DNA of 64,000 nt from Cladosporium sp. IMV 00045. Its lineage: Eukaryota; Ascomycota; Dothideomycetes; Cladosporiales; Cladosporiaceae. The first letter of the stretch is position 1, and each line of letters begins with the position of its first letter. The notes below the pieces were generated by a model. It saw only the letters and a list, made by a program, of their open reading frames with translations. It searched no databases and was not told the origin of the DNA. Where the stretch lies: NCBI GenBank assembly GCA_001931905.2, contig MSJI02000539.1, forward strand, positions 1 to 64,000, read 5' to 3'. Positions 20,162 to 31,032 of this stretch are shown here, piece after piece. The translations under genes were made by a program, and so were the position numbers.

Positions 20162-22194
20162 CAAGGCCATGGAGCCATCCCAAGGACACGGAGATGCTGC
20201 GTACGGTTCAGGGCCGTCGGCCCATGGCTCCTCCGTAGAAAGACTGATTTCCTGGTACTACGGAGCTTCAAAAGCACGACATAGTGCAATTATCCCATCT
20301 GATCAGATACGGGATCTGCAATACTCCAACGCTTCATTAGGCATGGTTAACTTGTACAACATAGCCCAGCCTGAATGCTTGCACTATATGAAGAACTTTG
20401 TAGGCCTTCAGACGGCCAGAATGAGCCGTCTTATTGGATCATGGCGCACATAGTTCCAGGGTAGAGCAATTCGGTTCGCGTCCGTGGTGTATTTTCGGGC
20501 GCATGCCGTGGTATAGAGGTTCAAGTTGCTTGAGAAATAAATTGGTGTACCGGACCGCAGGGCCCCGTTCATTCCTCATGGGGCTCGGAGCCAAATGGAG
20601 AGATGACCGGAGGCTAGAGAAGTCGTGCGTTTCCGTGTAGGTACTGAACTGCCACGGGAATCGTAAGTGATTGCTAGGTGCAAATCATGTGCAAATCATT
20701 GACCTCCGCAAAAGCACGCATGTTGAAGCATGCTTTGTCAAAGATTCTGGGTCCAAATAAAAAGTTCGCTTTTGACAGTATCACGAGAGGTATCATCGAG
20801 TAGCTGTGAACAAAGTCGACGAAGTCGAGATTGAACAGATAGACAACCGGTAGCTTACCGTCTGTAAATGCCCGTACGTCTTACTCCGGTAACCCGTGGT
20901 CGTCCCTGCATGTGCGACTGCAAAGTAAGGATTTGTCCGTGTGCTCCGTGTCACGCGGAGTATCAAGACATCTCGGTTAAAATGGTGGCTTTGCCAGATC
21001 CAGACAGGACTGCAAACGGTTGAGCGACGGCAAAAACTTGGCGCTTCTGTGAGATTGTCAGTCGTAAAACTGCGTGAAGAAGGCCTGTATAAGAATCGTG
21101 CATCCTTACCGCAATTCAATCTTAATATTCCTTGCTCCGTTGGGTTGCTTGTGTGCTGTCGCTTTTGCGGAGACGGGACACGTAGCCATGGGTGTATGGC
21201 CAGGTCATTAGGTCGTCAGTTGCGCCAAGTGCAGACGAATTTAATGGTCTGCCAGCCGTGGCCAACCCTTTTGAGCAAAGGTGCAAACACATCGCAAGAG
21301 CGAATGCGCGCTGATCTGACAGGAGTCATGGAATTAAGAAAATGAATGTTCTTATTTCCTCGGAAGTCTTGTATACCAGCCGCATACTGGGCCCTAACAC
21401 ATCTCAATTCACTTCCCTGCACGTGACTCGGTCTAGCCTCTCTACAGCGTGGCTAAATTAAACCCTGCCCTAAGCTCGATGGTCACTCCCCCATGGGCAC
21501 CCCGCCGGTTAAGGATTTGGTCTCATTTTCTCCACGCCTCTTCGGCTGTCATTTGTCCTTCTTAGCACGTCTCGCTTCACTCTGTCTCTGTGCCTCTCTA
21601 CCGGTATCAACTGCAACATGCCTTGACCTTGCATGAACTGGTGAGAATTATCCGGACACCGGATAGCCTTGTTGAGACGGCGATAGATTTATCGCATCTA
21701 CGCTGTGTTGAAGTCCGTCTTTTGCGACACCACCCGACAGTGGTAGAAGCATATACTGGAACAAAGCTTGAGCAACGCCCCGTAAACTTGAGGCTCATGA
21801 CAAGCCGGTGGAATATCAAACTCCTCCAATCCAGCGCTCAAATATTGAGCGCCATGGCGAGATCTAGCTCTCCGATGGATCTCACGCCCTAACTCCCAGC
21901 CTTACTCGTCGGTCGTTGTATTTTTCCCCAGATAACAAGACTTCTTGGATGCATTCACATACCATTCGGTACATGCTGAAAGCCAAGGCGCTCCAAGACG
22001 GATTAAATTCAATGTTCCACGAATAAGACCCCTGCTGGCACATGCGGGCTTCCACGCCACCCCATGCGACTCTGGCAGCTTAAAAGGACGGCACTGGCAC
22101 ATGCACTTGTTCAAGAGCTCTCCCTTGTGTACATCCTCCTCCAACACAACCTCAACCCATCAGTCTGAGCTCGACAAGAAGCTGTGTTGCAAAG
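20162..22194. promoter_or_regulatory. shared upstream region, cellobiohydrolase / MFS transporter
   Basis: A 2-kb spacer between divergent genes with no convincing ORF. Features seen: GGCTAAA at 21451-21457, which fits the XlnR/Xyr1 consensus; an inverted repeat CTCCG(N7)CGGAG at 20944-20960, containing CCG(N7)CGG as expected for a Zn2Cys6 dimer; and a perfect tandem duplication of the 11-mer GTGCAAATCAT at 20678-20699. Functional roles are inferred from consensus only. Confidence 0.4.
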
Positions 22195-24184
22195 ATGGGT
22201 CTCCTTACTATGCTCGTCCACAACGACGCCATCAAGACTGATCCTCAAGAGATCTACGGATGGCGCGTCTACGCTCTGGCTTGCTCGGTACATTTTATCC
22301 ATCAATCAATCGACGACCAAAGCTGACAAAGACAGGCATGTTTCGGTGGCATGTTGTTCGGTGTTGACTCGGGTATCATTGGAGGTGTCTTGACCATGGA
22401 CACATTCAAAGAGTGAGTAGACTTACTTTACTCGTGTCAATGCTCAGACTCGAACTGACACAATCTGTAGTACCTACGGCCTCACCGCATTGAATGATGA
22501 CCCTGTTGCCCAAGCCGATCTCCAAGCAAACATCGTTACCACCTTGCAGTGTGGTTGTTTCGTCGGTGCTCTCAGCACCGGTATCATTGCTGACAAGATC
22601 GGTCGCCGCTACAACTTGATCCTTGCAGCTATCCTCGCCATCATCGGTACTATCATGCAAGCAGCCGCCATGGGTCACATTGCCGCTATCTTCGTTGGTC
22701 GTTTCATTGCCGGTCTCGGTGTCGGTGCTGCTTCCATGGTTACGCCGCTGTACAGTGAGTATTGAAATCATTCGTTCAATCAAAGCACTTGCTGATAGAA
22801 GACAGTTTCCGAGAACGCTCCTCGTGCCATCCGCGGTGGTCTGACTGGTATCTACCAACTCTTCATCACCGCCGGTATCATGCTGGCGTTCTGGATCAAC
22901 TACGGCTCCAACGCACACATCACTGGCGACGCCCAATACATCATTCCCCTTGTCATGCAGGGTCTCCCCGCCGCTCTGCTCTTCGGCTCCATGTGGTTCT
23001 GCAATGAGTCTCCCCGCTGGCTCGCTCGTCAGGACCGCTGGGAAGAGGCTGCCACGACCCTCTCTCGCGTCCGCGCTCTTCCTGCCACGCACCCCTACGT
23101 CGCCGGCGAGCTCACCGAGATCAGGGATCAGCTAGACCACGAACGCAGACTGATTGGCGATGCGGGTTTCAAAGACTTGATGAGAGAGATGTGGACAATC
23201 CCCGGCAACAGGAACCGTGCGCTCCTTTCTATTGGTCTCATGATCTGCCAGCAGATGACCGGTACCAACGCGATGTAAGTGGCCCAGAAAGTCTCTGCGA
23301 TTGAATATTAGCTAACATGTTGATAGTAACTACTGTATGGCTCTCATGTCTCCATGATATATCTGATAGTCAGTATCAGGATACTAATTTGTCGCAGATG
23401 CTCCCCAGATCTTCTCCAACTTGGGCCTCACTGGCACTGAAGTCGGTCTCTTCGCCACTGGCATCTACGGTGTCATCAAGATGGTCATGTGCGGTCTCTT
23501 CTTGATCTTCGCTGCCGATTCTCTTGGACGCCGCAAGTCTCTCCTCTGGACTTCGATTGCCATGGGCCTGTCTATGCTCTACGTCGGTCTTTTCGTCCGC
23601 ATCGCACCGCCGCAGCCGGGTGACCCCGTGATTCCTGCCGGCTACTTCGCCCTTGTCTGCGTCTACCTCTTCGCCTCTTTCTTCCAGTGGGGCTGGGGTC
23701 CTGTAAGTTGCTTTTGCTTATGCGATGAATTCAGAAACAGAGCTGACGTATCATCTAGGTCTGCTGGATCTACGTCTCCGAGATCCCGACCGCTCGTCTC
23801 CGTGGCCTCAACGTCGCTCTGGCTGCTGCCACCCAGTGGCTCTTCAACCTGGTCATTGCTCGCGCAGTGCCCAACATGCTGGTGACCATGGGCGAGGGCG
23901 GCTACGGTGCTTTCATCACCTTTTCTTGCTTCTGTTTGTCCATGTTCATCTTTGTCTGGTTCCTCGTTCCCGAGACCAAGGTACGTTATATGGTGTTGAC
24001 ACCTCCCGAAAAAGATCGCTAACTGGCTTGCGAACAGGGTCTTGCTCTCGAGAAAATGGATGAGCTCTTCGGAGTTACCGAGCTCAACAAGAAGACCGAT
24101 GATGAGGAGGCCGGATCTGTTGACATCTCTTCTGAGAAGAACGCCACCACGACTGAGCAGGTCGAGATCAGCCAGGCCAAGTAA
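22195..24184 (+). CDS. MFS sugar transporter (sugar porter family)
   Basis: Plasma-membrane sugar or polyol importer of the major facilitator superfamily. Eight exons: 22195-22287, 22336-22412, 22471-22754, 22806-23274, 23327-23334, 23398-23702, 23759-23980 and 24038-24184, giving 534 residues. Every junction is in phase, and the fifth exon is only 8 nt (TAACTACT), which completes the conserved INYYAPQIF motif. Sugar-porter signatures are present: [10 protein letters not shown] in TM1, [20 protein letters not shown], the [18 protein letters not shown] motif, [12 protein letters not shown] in TM7, GRRKSL and PETKG before the C-terminal cytoplasmic tail. Twelve hydrophobic segments are apparent. 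The substrate is unknown; quinate/hexose-type and cellodextrin-type members share these motifs. Divergent from the cellobiohydrolase, which suggests but does not prove a role in cellulose use. Confidence 0.92.
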
Positions 24185-24675
24185 GGTTTGGATACGAAGT
24201 GGATGTAACCGAGTGTGGTGTTTTGATTCTCGCGGATATGATGAACGAGGAAGTGCTACCTAGAGCAGACTCTTGATTTAGACAGTTTGTTCTTAATGAG
24301 ATGAACGTGGTTAATTGACTGATTGTGCCTGCTCGCGTCCTCCGCTACAAGTGGTGAAGTCTCATCCAGTAGAGAAGCTGGTAAAATCCGAATATTCCTG
24401 ACAATCCGGGCAAAATGTGCGACGATACAATGGCCAGCCTCAAGACATGTCTTCTTGAATATGAAGACATGTACTCTGTTGTAGACGCATAGAAGATGAC
24501 ATTGTTCAAGTAGAAAGCGTAGCTCGATCTGACGGCAGCACTTCGGAGATCCGAGGCTCTCCACGCAATTCTCAAGCATCATTTATTTCCTACAATCAGA
24601 GAACCAGAACCACAACACCCACAGCTGAGCATCCCCAGCGCAGAACATTGCGCAAGCAGACGCAAATCTCCGAAA
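24185..24675. other. intergenic region, MFS transporter to RRP46
   Basis: About 490 bp holding the transporter 3' flank and the RRP46 promoter. A box-C-like ATGATGA (24238-24244) and a CTGA (24319-24322) occur with snoRNA-like spacing, but I could match no rRNA guide, so no RNA gene is called. Confidence 0.4.
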
Positions 24676-25398
24676 ATGGTTCCCCAAATTACCACCTCCT
24701 CATTGACCCGTGCCGACGGCTCAGCGATCTACACCGACGGCCTATTCTCCATCCTCGCAGCCGTCAACGGCCCCGTCGAAGTCTCGCGCCGCGACGAGCT
24801 CCCCGAAGAAGCTGCAATTGAAGTGAACATTCGCCCAGGATCGGGCGTGGGCGGACCGCGCGAGCGGTGGCTGGAGACCGCACTTCACTCGCTTCTGCGC
24901 AGCGTCGTGCTGGTGCACCTGCACCCTCGCACGTTGGTGCAGGTTACGCTGCAGGTGGTGCAAGCGCCCAGCGTCAAGTTCTCAAAGGGAAGGGGAGATG
25001 TCGCTGTCATACCTGCGCTGGCGAACGCGGCGTTTCTGGCGCTCGTGGACGGTGGGCTGCCGCTTGATACGACTATGAATGCGGTCTTGGTGGCTGTTGG
25101 AAAGAGCGGGAATGTGATCGCGAAGCCTGCGGTGAAAGATCTAGAGGGTTGCGAGAGTGTGCATGCGATGGCGTTTGGAGTTCATGGAGGCATGTTGCTG
25201 GACGAGTCCACTGGCAGCTTTGGGTTGAAGACTTGGGAAGAGGTGACGGACAAGGCTATGGAAATTTGCAAGGCTGCTTTCGCGGCTGGAGGAGAGGATG
25301 AGGCAATGGGCAATGGAGATGTCGAGACTGAGTCGTGGTTAAGGCAGGCTCTTGAAGAGAAGGTCAGAGATGCAAATGCTTGGAGGGAGAGCACTTGA
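24676..25398 (+). CDS. RRP46: exosome complex subunit Rrp46 (RNase PH-like)
   Basis: Intronless gene of 240 residues. The N-terminus (TRADGSAIYTDGLFSILAAVNGPVEV) has the RNase PH fold opening of Rrp46/EXOSC5. The following LHSLLRSVVLVHLHPRTLVQVTLQVVQ and NAAFLALVDGGLPL segments continue the fold, and helical sequence follows to the C-terminus. Rrp46 is one of six subunits in the exosome ring, which processes and degrades nuclear and cytoplasmic RNA. Eukaryotic ring subunits are catalytically inactive in most organisms. Length matches the family. Confidence 0.92.
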   Translation: MVPQITTSSLTRADGSAIYTDGLFSILAAVNGPVEVSRRDELPEEAAIEVNIRPGSGVGGPRERWLETALHSLLRSVVLVHLHPRTLVQVTLQVVQAPSVKFSKGRGDVAVIPALANAAFLALVDGGLPLDTTMNAVLVAVGKSGNVIAKPAVKDLEGCESVHAMAFGVHGGMLLDESTGSFGLKTWEEVTDKAMEICKAAFAAGGEDEAMGNGDVETESWLRQALEEKVRDANAWREST

Positions 25399-25879
25399 TT
25401 GCGCCGTTGAGCGTGCAATCATCCGAGATGTTCCCCGAGCATCACTTAACACCATTGCTGTAATGATGGGACGAACAAGGTCATATCGAGGACTGGCCCA
25501 CAGCGTCATAAAGAGACAATTTGCTCGTTCTGGGTCCCACAGCGCTCTGCGAGTGATGGAAAAGCGAGCCATGTGCTTTGCAAAAGACGATCACTGAACC
25601 GCCCGCCCAATCGCCATCGAACAGGCTTCGCCGATGCCCATCGAGCGATATGCGACCGACGAGGATGATACGATGAACTGACGAATGGAAGATAATGGTC
25701 TTGACGAATGGATCCGGCCGTGTTGGAAACAAGTGAGGTCAAAATAAAGCTTTGCGGTTTTTGGCAGGCACGATGCTCACTCACTGCCATGCCCACCGGA
25801 GAAGCTCAATTTCAACGACCTTCCACGGCTCACATCATTTCATCGATACGTAGATATATTTCAGAGAGACCATCACAAA
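25399..25879. other. intergenic region, RRP46 to OB-fold gene
   Basis: About 480 bp of 3' flank and promoter. No gene and no repeat is seen. The A-rich sequence CATCACAAA precedes the next start codon. Confidence 0.5.
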
Positions 25880-27626
25880 ATGTCGAACACTCAAACGAAC
25901 AGCTCCATTCAAGCCTTCTTCTCTCCCACACCCTCTTCCTCTTCTCCGACCAAAGCGATATCAAGCTTCTCGTACGGCGACGGCTTCACCGCACAGGAGC
26001 TCGAAGACGCAGCGAAGCCACTGCCTTCAAAACCATGGCAGCCGGAAGTCGACTATGCCGACTGCGAAATCCGTGACCTCTATCCGGGCCCTCGCTGTGT
26101 GACTTTCATGGGCCGCGTTGCCAACATCTTCGACGTCTCAAACGCCCCGAAAACCCCAAGGAGTGCAAAAGGATGCGTCAAGCTCTGCGTGAAAGACGAC
26201 CATGGCGCCATCACTGTGAGGGTGTGGTATGCGAATCGCTACCCGCATGTGCGGCTCGGTTCTCTGGTCTCGGTCTGGACAAATCACAGTTAGTGGCTCA
26301 AGTGCGAATACATCAGTTGATCGTGCATTGACTATGGGCAGTTTCCAATGGGGAGATGGGCAACATGGCAAGCACCGCCGCGCCGTTGTTTGCTTCTCTT
26401 TTCCCAGAACGAGATCGCAGCTGTCACCTCATGGTTCATGAGAACAGCGATGAGGGTGTCATGCTCAAACGTCCCTTTGGACATCACGAAGGACGCCCAA
26501 TGCCCAATTTGATGACGCTGCAGAACTTCATTGATGGAGGGTATGATGTGATAGGGGCTAAAATTTTGGTCGTAGTGAAGAGTTTAGGTCAGCGCAAGCG
26601 AGGTAAGTACAAGATTCAATATCACTGCCGAACACGCTGTTGACCATGTGCAGTCGAACGCAAAGATGGCAGTACAACAGAAAACATCACCATCCAGGTG
26701 CACGACGACACGGCTGCGGCTACCCTTGGGCTTTGGGGTACGCCTGCTCTTTCACCCACAGGCGACCTGGTGAAAGGAGAAAACACCACTCTTACGGACG
26801 AAGTGGCAAAAGAAAGATCGTCCTGGAGAGCCGGCAAAACGATTCTCTTACTCGATGCGCCAGGCTGCAAGATTGGCAGAAGTACTTACCTCAGCCTAAC
26901 GACTAACACTATCGTGGACGTTGACCCTGACATCGCCGACGCCCACTGGCTACGCCGCTGGGCTGGCAGGCAAATGGTCCGCGAAGCTATCAACCCGCCC
27001 TTCCCCGAAGGAGTGTTCGACCTGAAAGCATTGACTTCGAGTCCTTTGCGATGTCTCTACACTTTCGCTGACCTGGACGAATGGGCAAGAGTGGCACCAC
27101 AGGAGATCTTTCAAGGGTATTTGAGCGTCCTCGTGATGGAGATCAGGCTGCTTGAAAACAAGAAACGAGGCATGCTAATGTGCGGAGAGTGCTGTTCGAT
27201 GCCTGTGTATGGCAACGATCTGAGTGGCGTTTGCAAAGGATGCGATAAGCAAGTCGAGCTGAGATTTAATCCGAAGATCGTACGTGAACATCCATCGCTA
27301 AATCACCAGGCTTATGTTACTGACCAAAACAGCTTGGTCAGGTCCTGGATGAGACAGCGTCTGTAGCTCCTGGAAAGCTGCTTCTGAGTGCGAAGGCATG
27401 GCGTGAGCTACTTGGTCATTCGGCCGAAGACTTGCTCAAGCTTGGTAGGCATTGATGCATTCGACATCGAGTCGCAAGGGATTGCTGACATAACACAGAC
27501 TGTGATCAGATGAAGTACATTGCTGATCGCCTGCTCTTCAGCCGTTTGACGCTTTTGTTCGGCTGGACTGGAGATGAGAGTAAAGCGGGTGGGCGCATCT
27601 GTGTCTGGTCGGTCATGTCAGGATGA
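25880..27626 (+). CDS. OB-fold/zinc-ribbon DNA-binding protein, RPA1/MEIOB-like, with PIP-like N-terminus
   Basis: Five exons, 25880-26288, 26342-26602, 26654-27279, 27333-27444 and 27499-27626, with introns of 51-54 nt, give 511 residues. The first residues contain SSIQAFFSPTP, which resembles the N-terminal PCNA-interacting box of proteins such as Msh6 and DNA ligase I, although the usual leading Gln is Asn. Two beta-rich OB-like stretches follow: CVTFMGRVANIFDVS...VWYANRY, and ENITIQVHDDTAAATLGLWG with KTILLLDAPGCKI. A four-cysteine element CGECC...CKGC lies at about residues 415-440, placed as in RPA1-type OB folds with a zinc ribbon. This suggests single-stranded DNA binding in replication, repair or meiosis. 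The exact orthologue is not recognised. Confidence 0.7.
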
Positions 27627-28270
27627 TTGTTCCAACAATTCCCACCAGCTTCACTTGAACATTCGCAGATGAATGTCGCGGGGAAAAAGTCAGTAGCTAG
27701 ATCGGATCGATTTATTGGCCATATCGACTCTGTTGCGGTAGCAGAGAGGGTTGCCGCAAGGGAAGATGCTTGACGAAATAGCTTCGTTGATATTGCTCGA
27801 AACAGTTTGATTTTCCTCCCAATCATCGTACATGTAAAAGTTAAAAAAACAAGTAAAAGATGAGTACTATCATGCGATTGCAAGAATACAAGTTGTCGAG
27901 TTCAGAAGAGGCAGCATCTTAGTAAAGATGTCCTGTTTGCACGCCATGTGAAGCCGAACTGCCGCCGAGCTAGGCTTAGCGGCATGTTTTGTTTACCTCT
28001 CGGCTGGGCTTTCTCCGCCTTCATCGTCAATCTGCACGAACCACCGCCTTGACGACCTGTGAACGAGAAACAGCATCATTAATACGAACGACACACGCGA
28101 CCGCACGCGCGAACACACTGAAATCCACCAAAGTGCACAATCACGACACAGGCGCATCCTGCGCGGCCGAAATAGCGACCTACTCGACACGCGACACGCG
28201 CTTTCTTTCTGGTCGACAACGACACCACGCAGGCCCGCCATTGCGCGCTGAAAGGGATCGCGACAAAGCG
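27627..28270. other. intergenic region, OB-fold gene to MIS13
   Basis: About 640 bp. The MIS13 reading frame stays open upstream of its ATG to 27989, but that segment is low complexity and is read here as 5' leader. No other gene is seen. Confidence 0.45.
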
Positions 28271-30192
28271 ATGTCCATGGTAGTCACGCGCTCGCCATTG
28301 ACTGCAATTGGAATGAACGGTGCGGGAGCAGCGGCTCCCAAGCGAAGGAGCGCGCGGCTGAGCGCGGAGGGCCAGGATGATGGCGATAGACCAAGCAAGA
28401 AGACGAGGGTGGACGCGACGCAAAGTGCTGGAGCTGCGAAAGAGGAACCTGTAAAGAAGAGAGCTCGCGGAAAGGGTGAGTTGAAGGACATGAAAGTGGC
28501 GGAAACTGTAGAATGAGGGAACAGGATGTGAAACCGGCGTGAGGAGTTTGCGCTGACGTGTGGATACAGTGTACGACAACAAAGACGGCGATTTCGAATT
28601 TACGAAGCGAGCGAAACCCACCAAAAAGTCCGCAGCGCGAGACCAAGGCACCGAGAAAGCGCCCAGTGCGCCAGAACCCACGACAACAGCGACGTCGAGC
28701 ACATCACGGTCAAAATCGCAGAGATCCAGAGATGCACCCGAAGAGAAGTCTGCACCACAAACGGTACAGAAGAAACCGCGAGGAAAGCTGCCCACAAGTC
28801 CGGATGATGGTGCCGCGCCACAGACTGCTCGTAGGAGCAAGAGAACATTTCAAGAAGTGAAATCGCCTTCGCCACACAAAGCTGCGCATGCCCAGTCGCA
28901 TCAAAACAACGACCGTTCTCCAAGCCCTGGATTACGACCTGTGACGGCGAAGAAGAAGAAGCGCAAGACGCAAGCCGAAGTTTCAGATGGAGAAGAGAAA
29001 ACGATGAAGATCGCGTTACCACCTGCGGATACACCAATCATCAAACGCAACAAGGAGATGCGCAAGGCAAGCGCAGATACGAATCGCCGAAGTAGTTCTG
29101 GAATGAGGGGAAGACGTGCCAGCAGTTTGATCGATGAAGGGCGAGGAAATGGTGAGTTTTGACGAAATGCCCCTAGAAAGCAGCCTTGGAAGCAGTGTTT
29201 GATATCTGAAAGCAGTGCTACAAGGCAGCTTCACGTCTCATGCTGGCAAAGATTGTGCTAACGGTGTCTCTTTTGCAGCACTGCCACATCCTGAAGTCCC
29301 TACTGCGGAATTTTACAAGCACATCTCAGCCGACCTCACAGAACCACGGCGAATGCGATGTTTGCTTGGTTGGTGTGGCAGCAGGGCTCTGCAAGCCAAG
29401 CCAGATGCACCCAAAGATAGCTCAAAGGAGGCAAATGCGGAGTTTCAAGCATTGCAAGCAGGTGTGCAAAGAATTTTCACTTCTTTACTGGTTTTTTTGA
29501 GTATCCACTGACATTTATCTAGCCCGTGTGATCCAGGCAGAGCTCTCTCAAGATTTGGTGTCAAAGGGCACTCTCAGCGACTGGTTTTCAAGGGACGACG
29601 AGCCGCAGGTGCAAGTGGCATTGCGAAAGAAGCCAAACCCACGGAATATTGCAAATGCCGCAAAGGCTGAGGAGCTAGAGCGAGAGCTCGAAAGGTGTGT
29701 GGCATCAGCTGGGATTACTTTCCAGCGAAGAAACTAACATTGTGCAGACTAAAGAAAGAACGTCAAGAATGGGACAATCTCGCAAAATCGGCAGTACCAG
29801 CGCCAACTCCCGAGAAACAACAAGCGACTCCAGATACAGAACCAGCCATCCGTGGACTGTCACCAATCAACTCAGACCTTCTCAGCAGTCCCGATCGCGC
29901 CATATTCGCCCAGCTGAACGAACTCTCAACATCGTCATCCGCACCAACCGCGCTCCAAAAACGCCTTCAAACCGTTTCTTCAAACCTCGAGTTTTCCATC
30001 GATCAGCTCGCGCAAGGCGTTCACGCTATGGCTACGACTCGAGAGACGGCTGAACGCGTGGCAGATCGATCTCTCAAAGACGCCACGGATATCTTGGAAG
30101 AGCGCAATAAGGAGAAGAAGCAGAGGGACGGAAGCATCGAGCCGATGGGTGCACTTCGTGGTCTGGCCAAGGTGCTCAATCGGGGGAAGTGA
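28271..30192 (+). CDS. MIS13: kinetochore MIND/Mis12 complex subunit Mis13 (Dsn1)
   Basis: Links centromeric chromatin to the Ndc80 complex within the KMN network. Five exons, 28271-28475, 28570-29151, 29279-29461, 29523-29694 and 29748-30192, give 528 residues. The start follows an alternative in-frame ATG at 28277 that would differ by two residues. The N-terminal half is a basic, Ser/Pro-rich disordered region with RRSAR and KKKKRK signals and RRSS-type Aurora-like sites near SADTNRRSSSG. The diagnostic segment is PHPEVPTAEFYKHI followed by DLTEPRRMRCLLGWC. C-terminal coiled-coil stretches (EELERELERLKKERQEW) fit the Mis12 complex stalk. Introns 1 and 2 (94 and 127 nt) are longer than the window average. 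Confidence 0.9.
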
Positions 30193-31032
30193 TGAAGTGG
30201 AAGACGAACGTGAGCGAAATTTCTCAGCTTGGGTTTGACTGCGTAGGGCCATGAAGGCGAAGACCCACGCATATGCTGTTCGAGAGAAAAAGCCAGTACA
30301 CATCATCTTTACAGCGACGCAGCCAAATAGCCAGCGGCGGAGGATTAAGACGCAAGCCTGAAGAATCCGTTTCAACATCCCCCAGCGGACCACCCATAGC
30401 TTGCTCGCGCCCAGTTCGCACTCCCATCCATTCACCACGTTCCGGGTCGCTGCGAAACCCGGCAGCAAGGGAAACGAGTTTGAGGGCCCAGACTCCCGAA
30501 TGAGGCTTTCTCGCCGGGCTGTGAGAGTTGTGGTTGTGCATTGGCATTGGCGATTTTGTTTTGTTTTTTGAAGTTTTCGATTTTCAGCGAGACGGGAGAT
30601 ACCTCTTTCTTTCTCTTTTCATGACCTTTTCTTCCGATTATACTTTCTAGCGAGAATGAAAGATGAGATTTTGAAGATTACCTGCGATTCATCATCATGT
30701 ACGTGCAGCGGTCTTCGAAGCGACTCAGCATTTCGATGGGATAAATTGCTACATGCACTAGCGAGACGAAAACGGCGAGAGCGACAAACGATGATTGAAG
30801 TGAAGAATGTGTGACATAGGAGCTCTCTGTTTTCTATTCTCTTCCGGTCCGATATCTACAAGTTCTCTTTTGCAAGGGTACCGTAGTGCCCCTTTCCCCC
30901 TCAAATATAAACAAGATAGAAAAGAAAAACTAAACGCCAGCGCTTTGTATCCCATTTTGATCTTCTTCCCAAACATCCGAAAATCATGATCAAGATACCC
31001 TCCCACCCTATGACCCAGCCCTCAAAAAGACC
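30193..31032. other. convergent intergenic region, MIS13/IDO
   Basis: 840 bp between two gene ends. A 107-codon frame on the minus strand (30547-30224) is open but has no conserved feature. No RNA gene is seen. Confidence 0.45.

Noticed and set aside
24238..24322. box C/box D pair suggesting a snoRNA after the MFS gene
   Set aside because: Spacing fits, but the sequence before CTGA matches no rRNA stretch I know and no terminal stem is visible.
27989..28270. N-terminal extension of MIS13
   Set aside because: The frame is open, but the residues are low complexity and Arg/Thr-rich without family similarity; read as 5' leader.
30224..30547. 107-codon frame on the minus strand between MIS13 and IDO
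   Set aside because: Protein-like in places, but in a 3'-3' spacer with no family, intron or promoter evidence.
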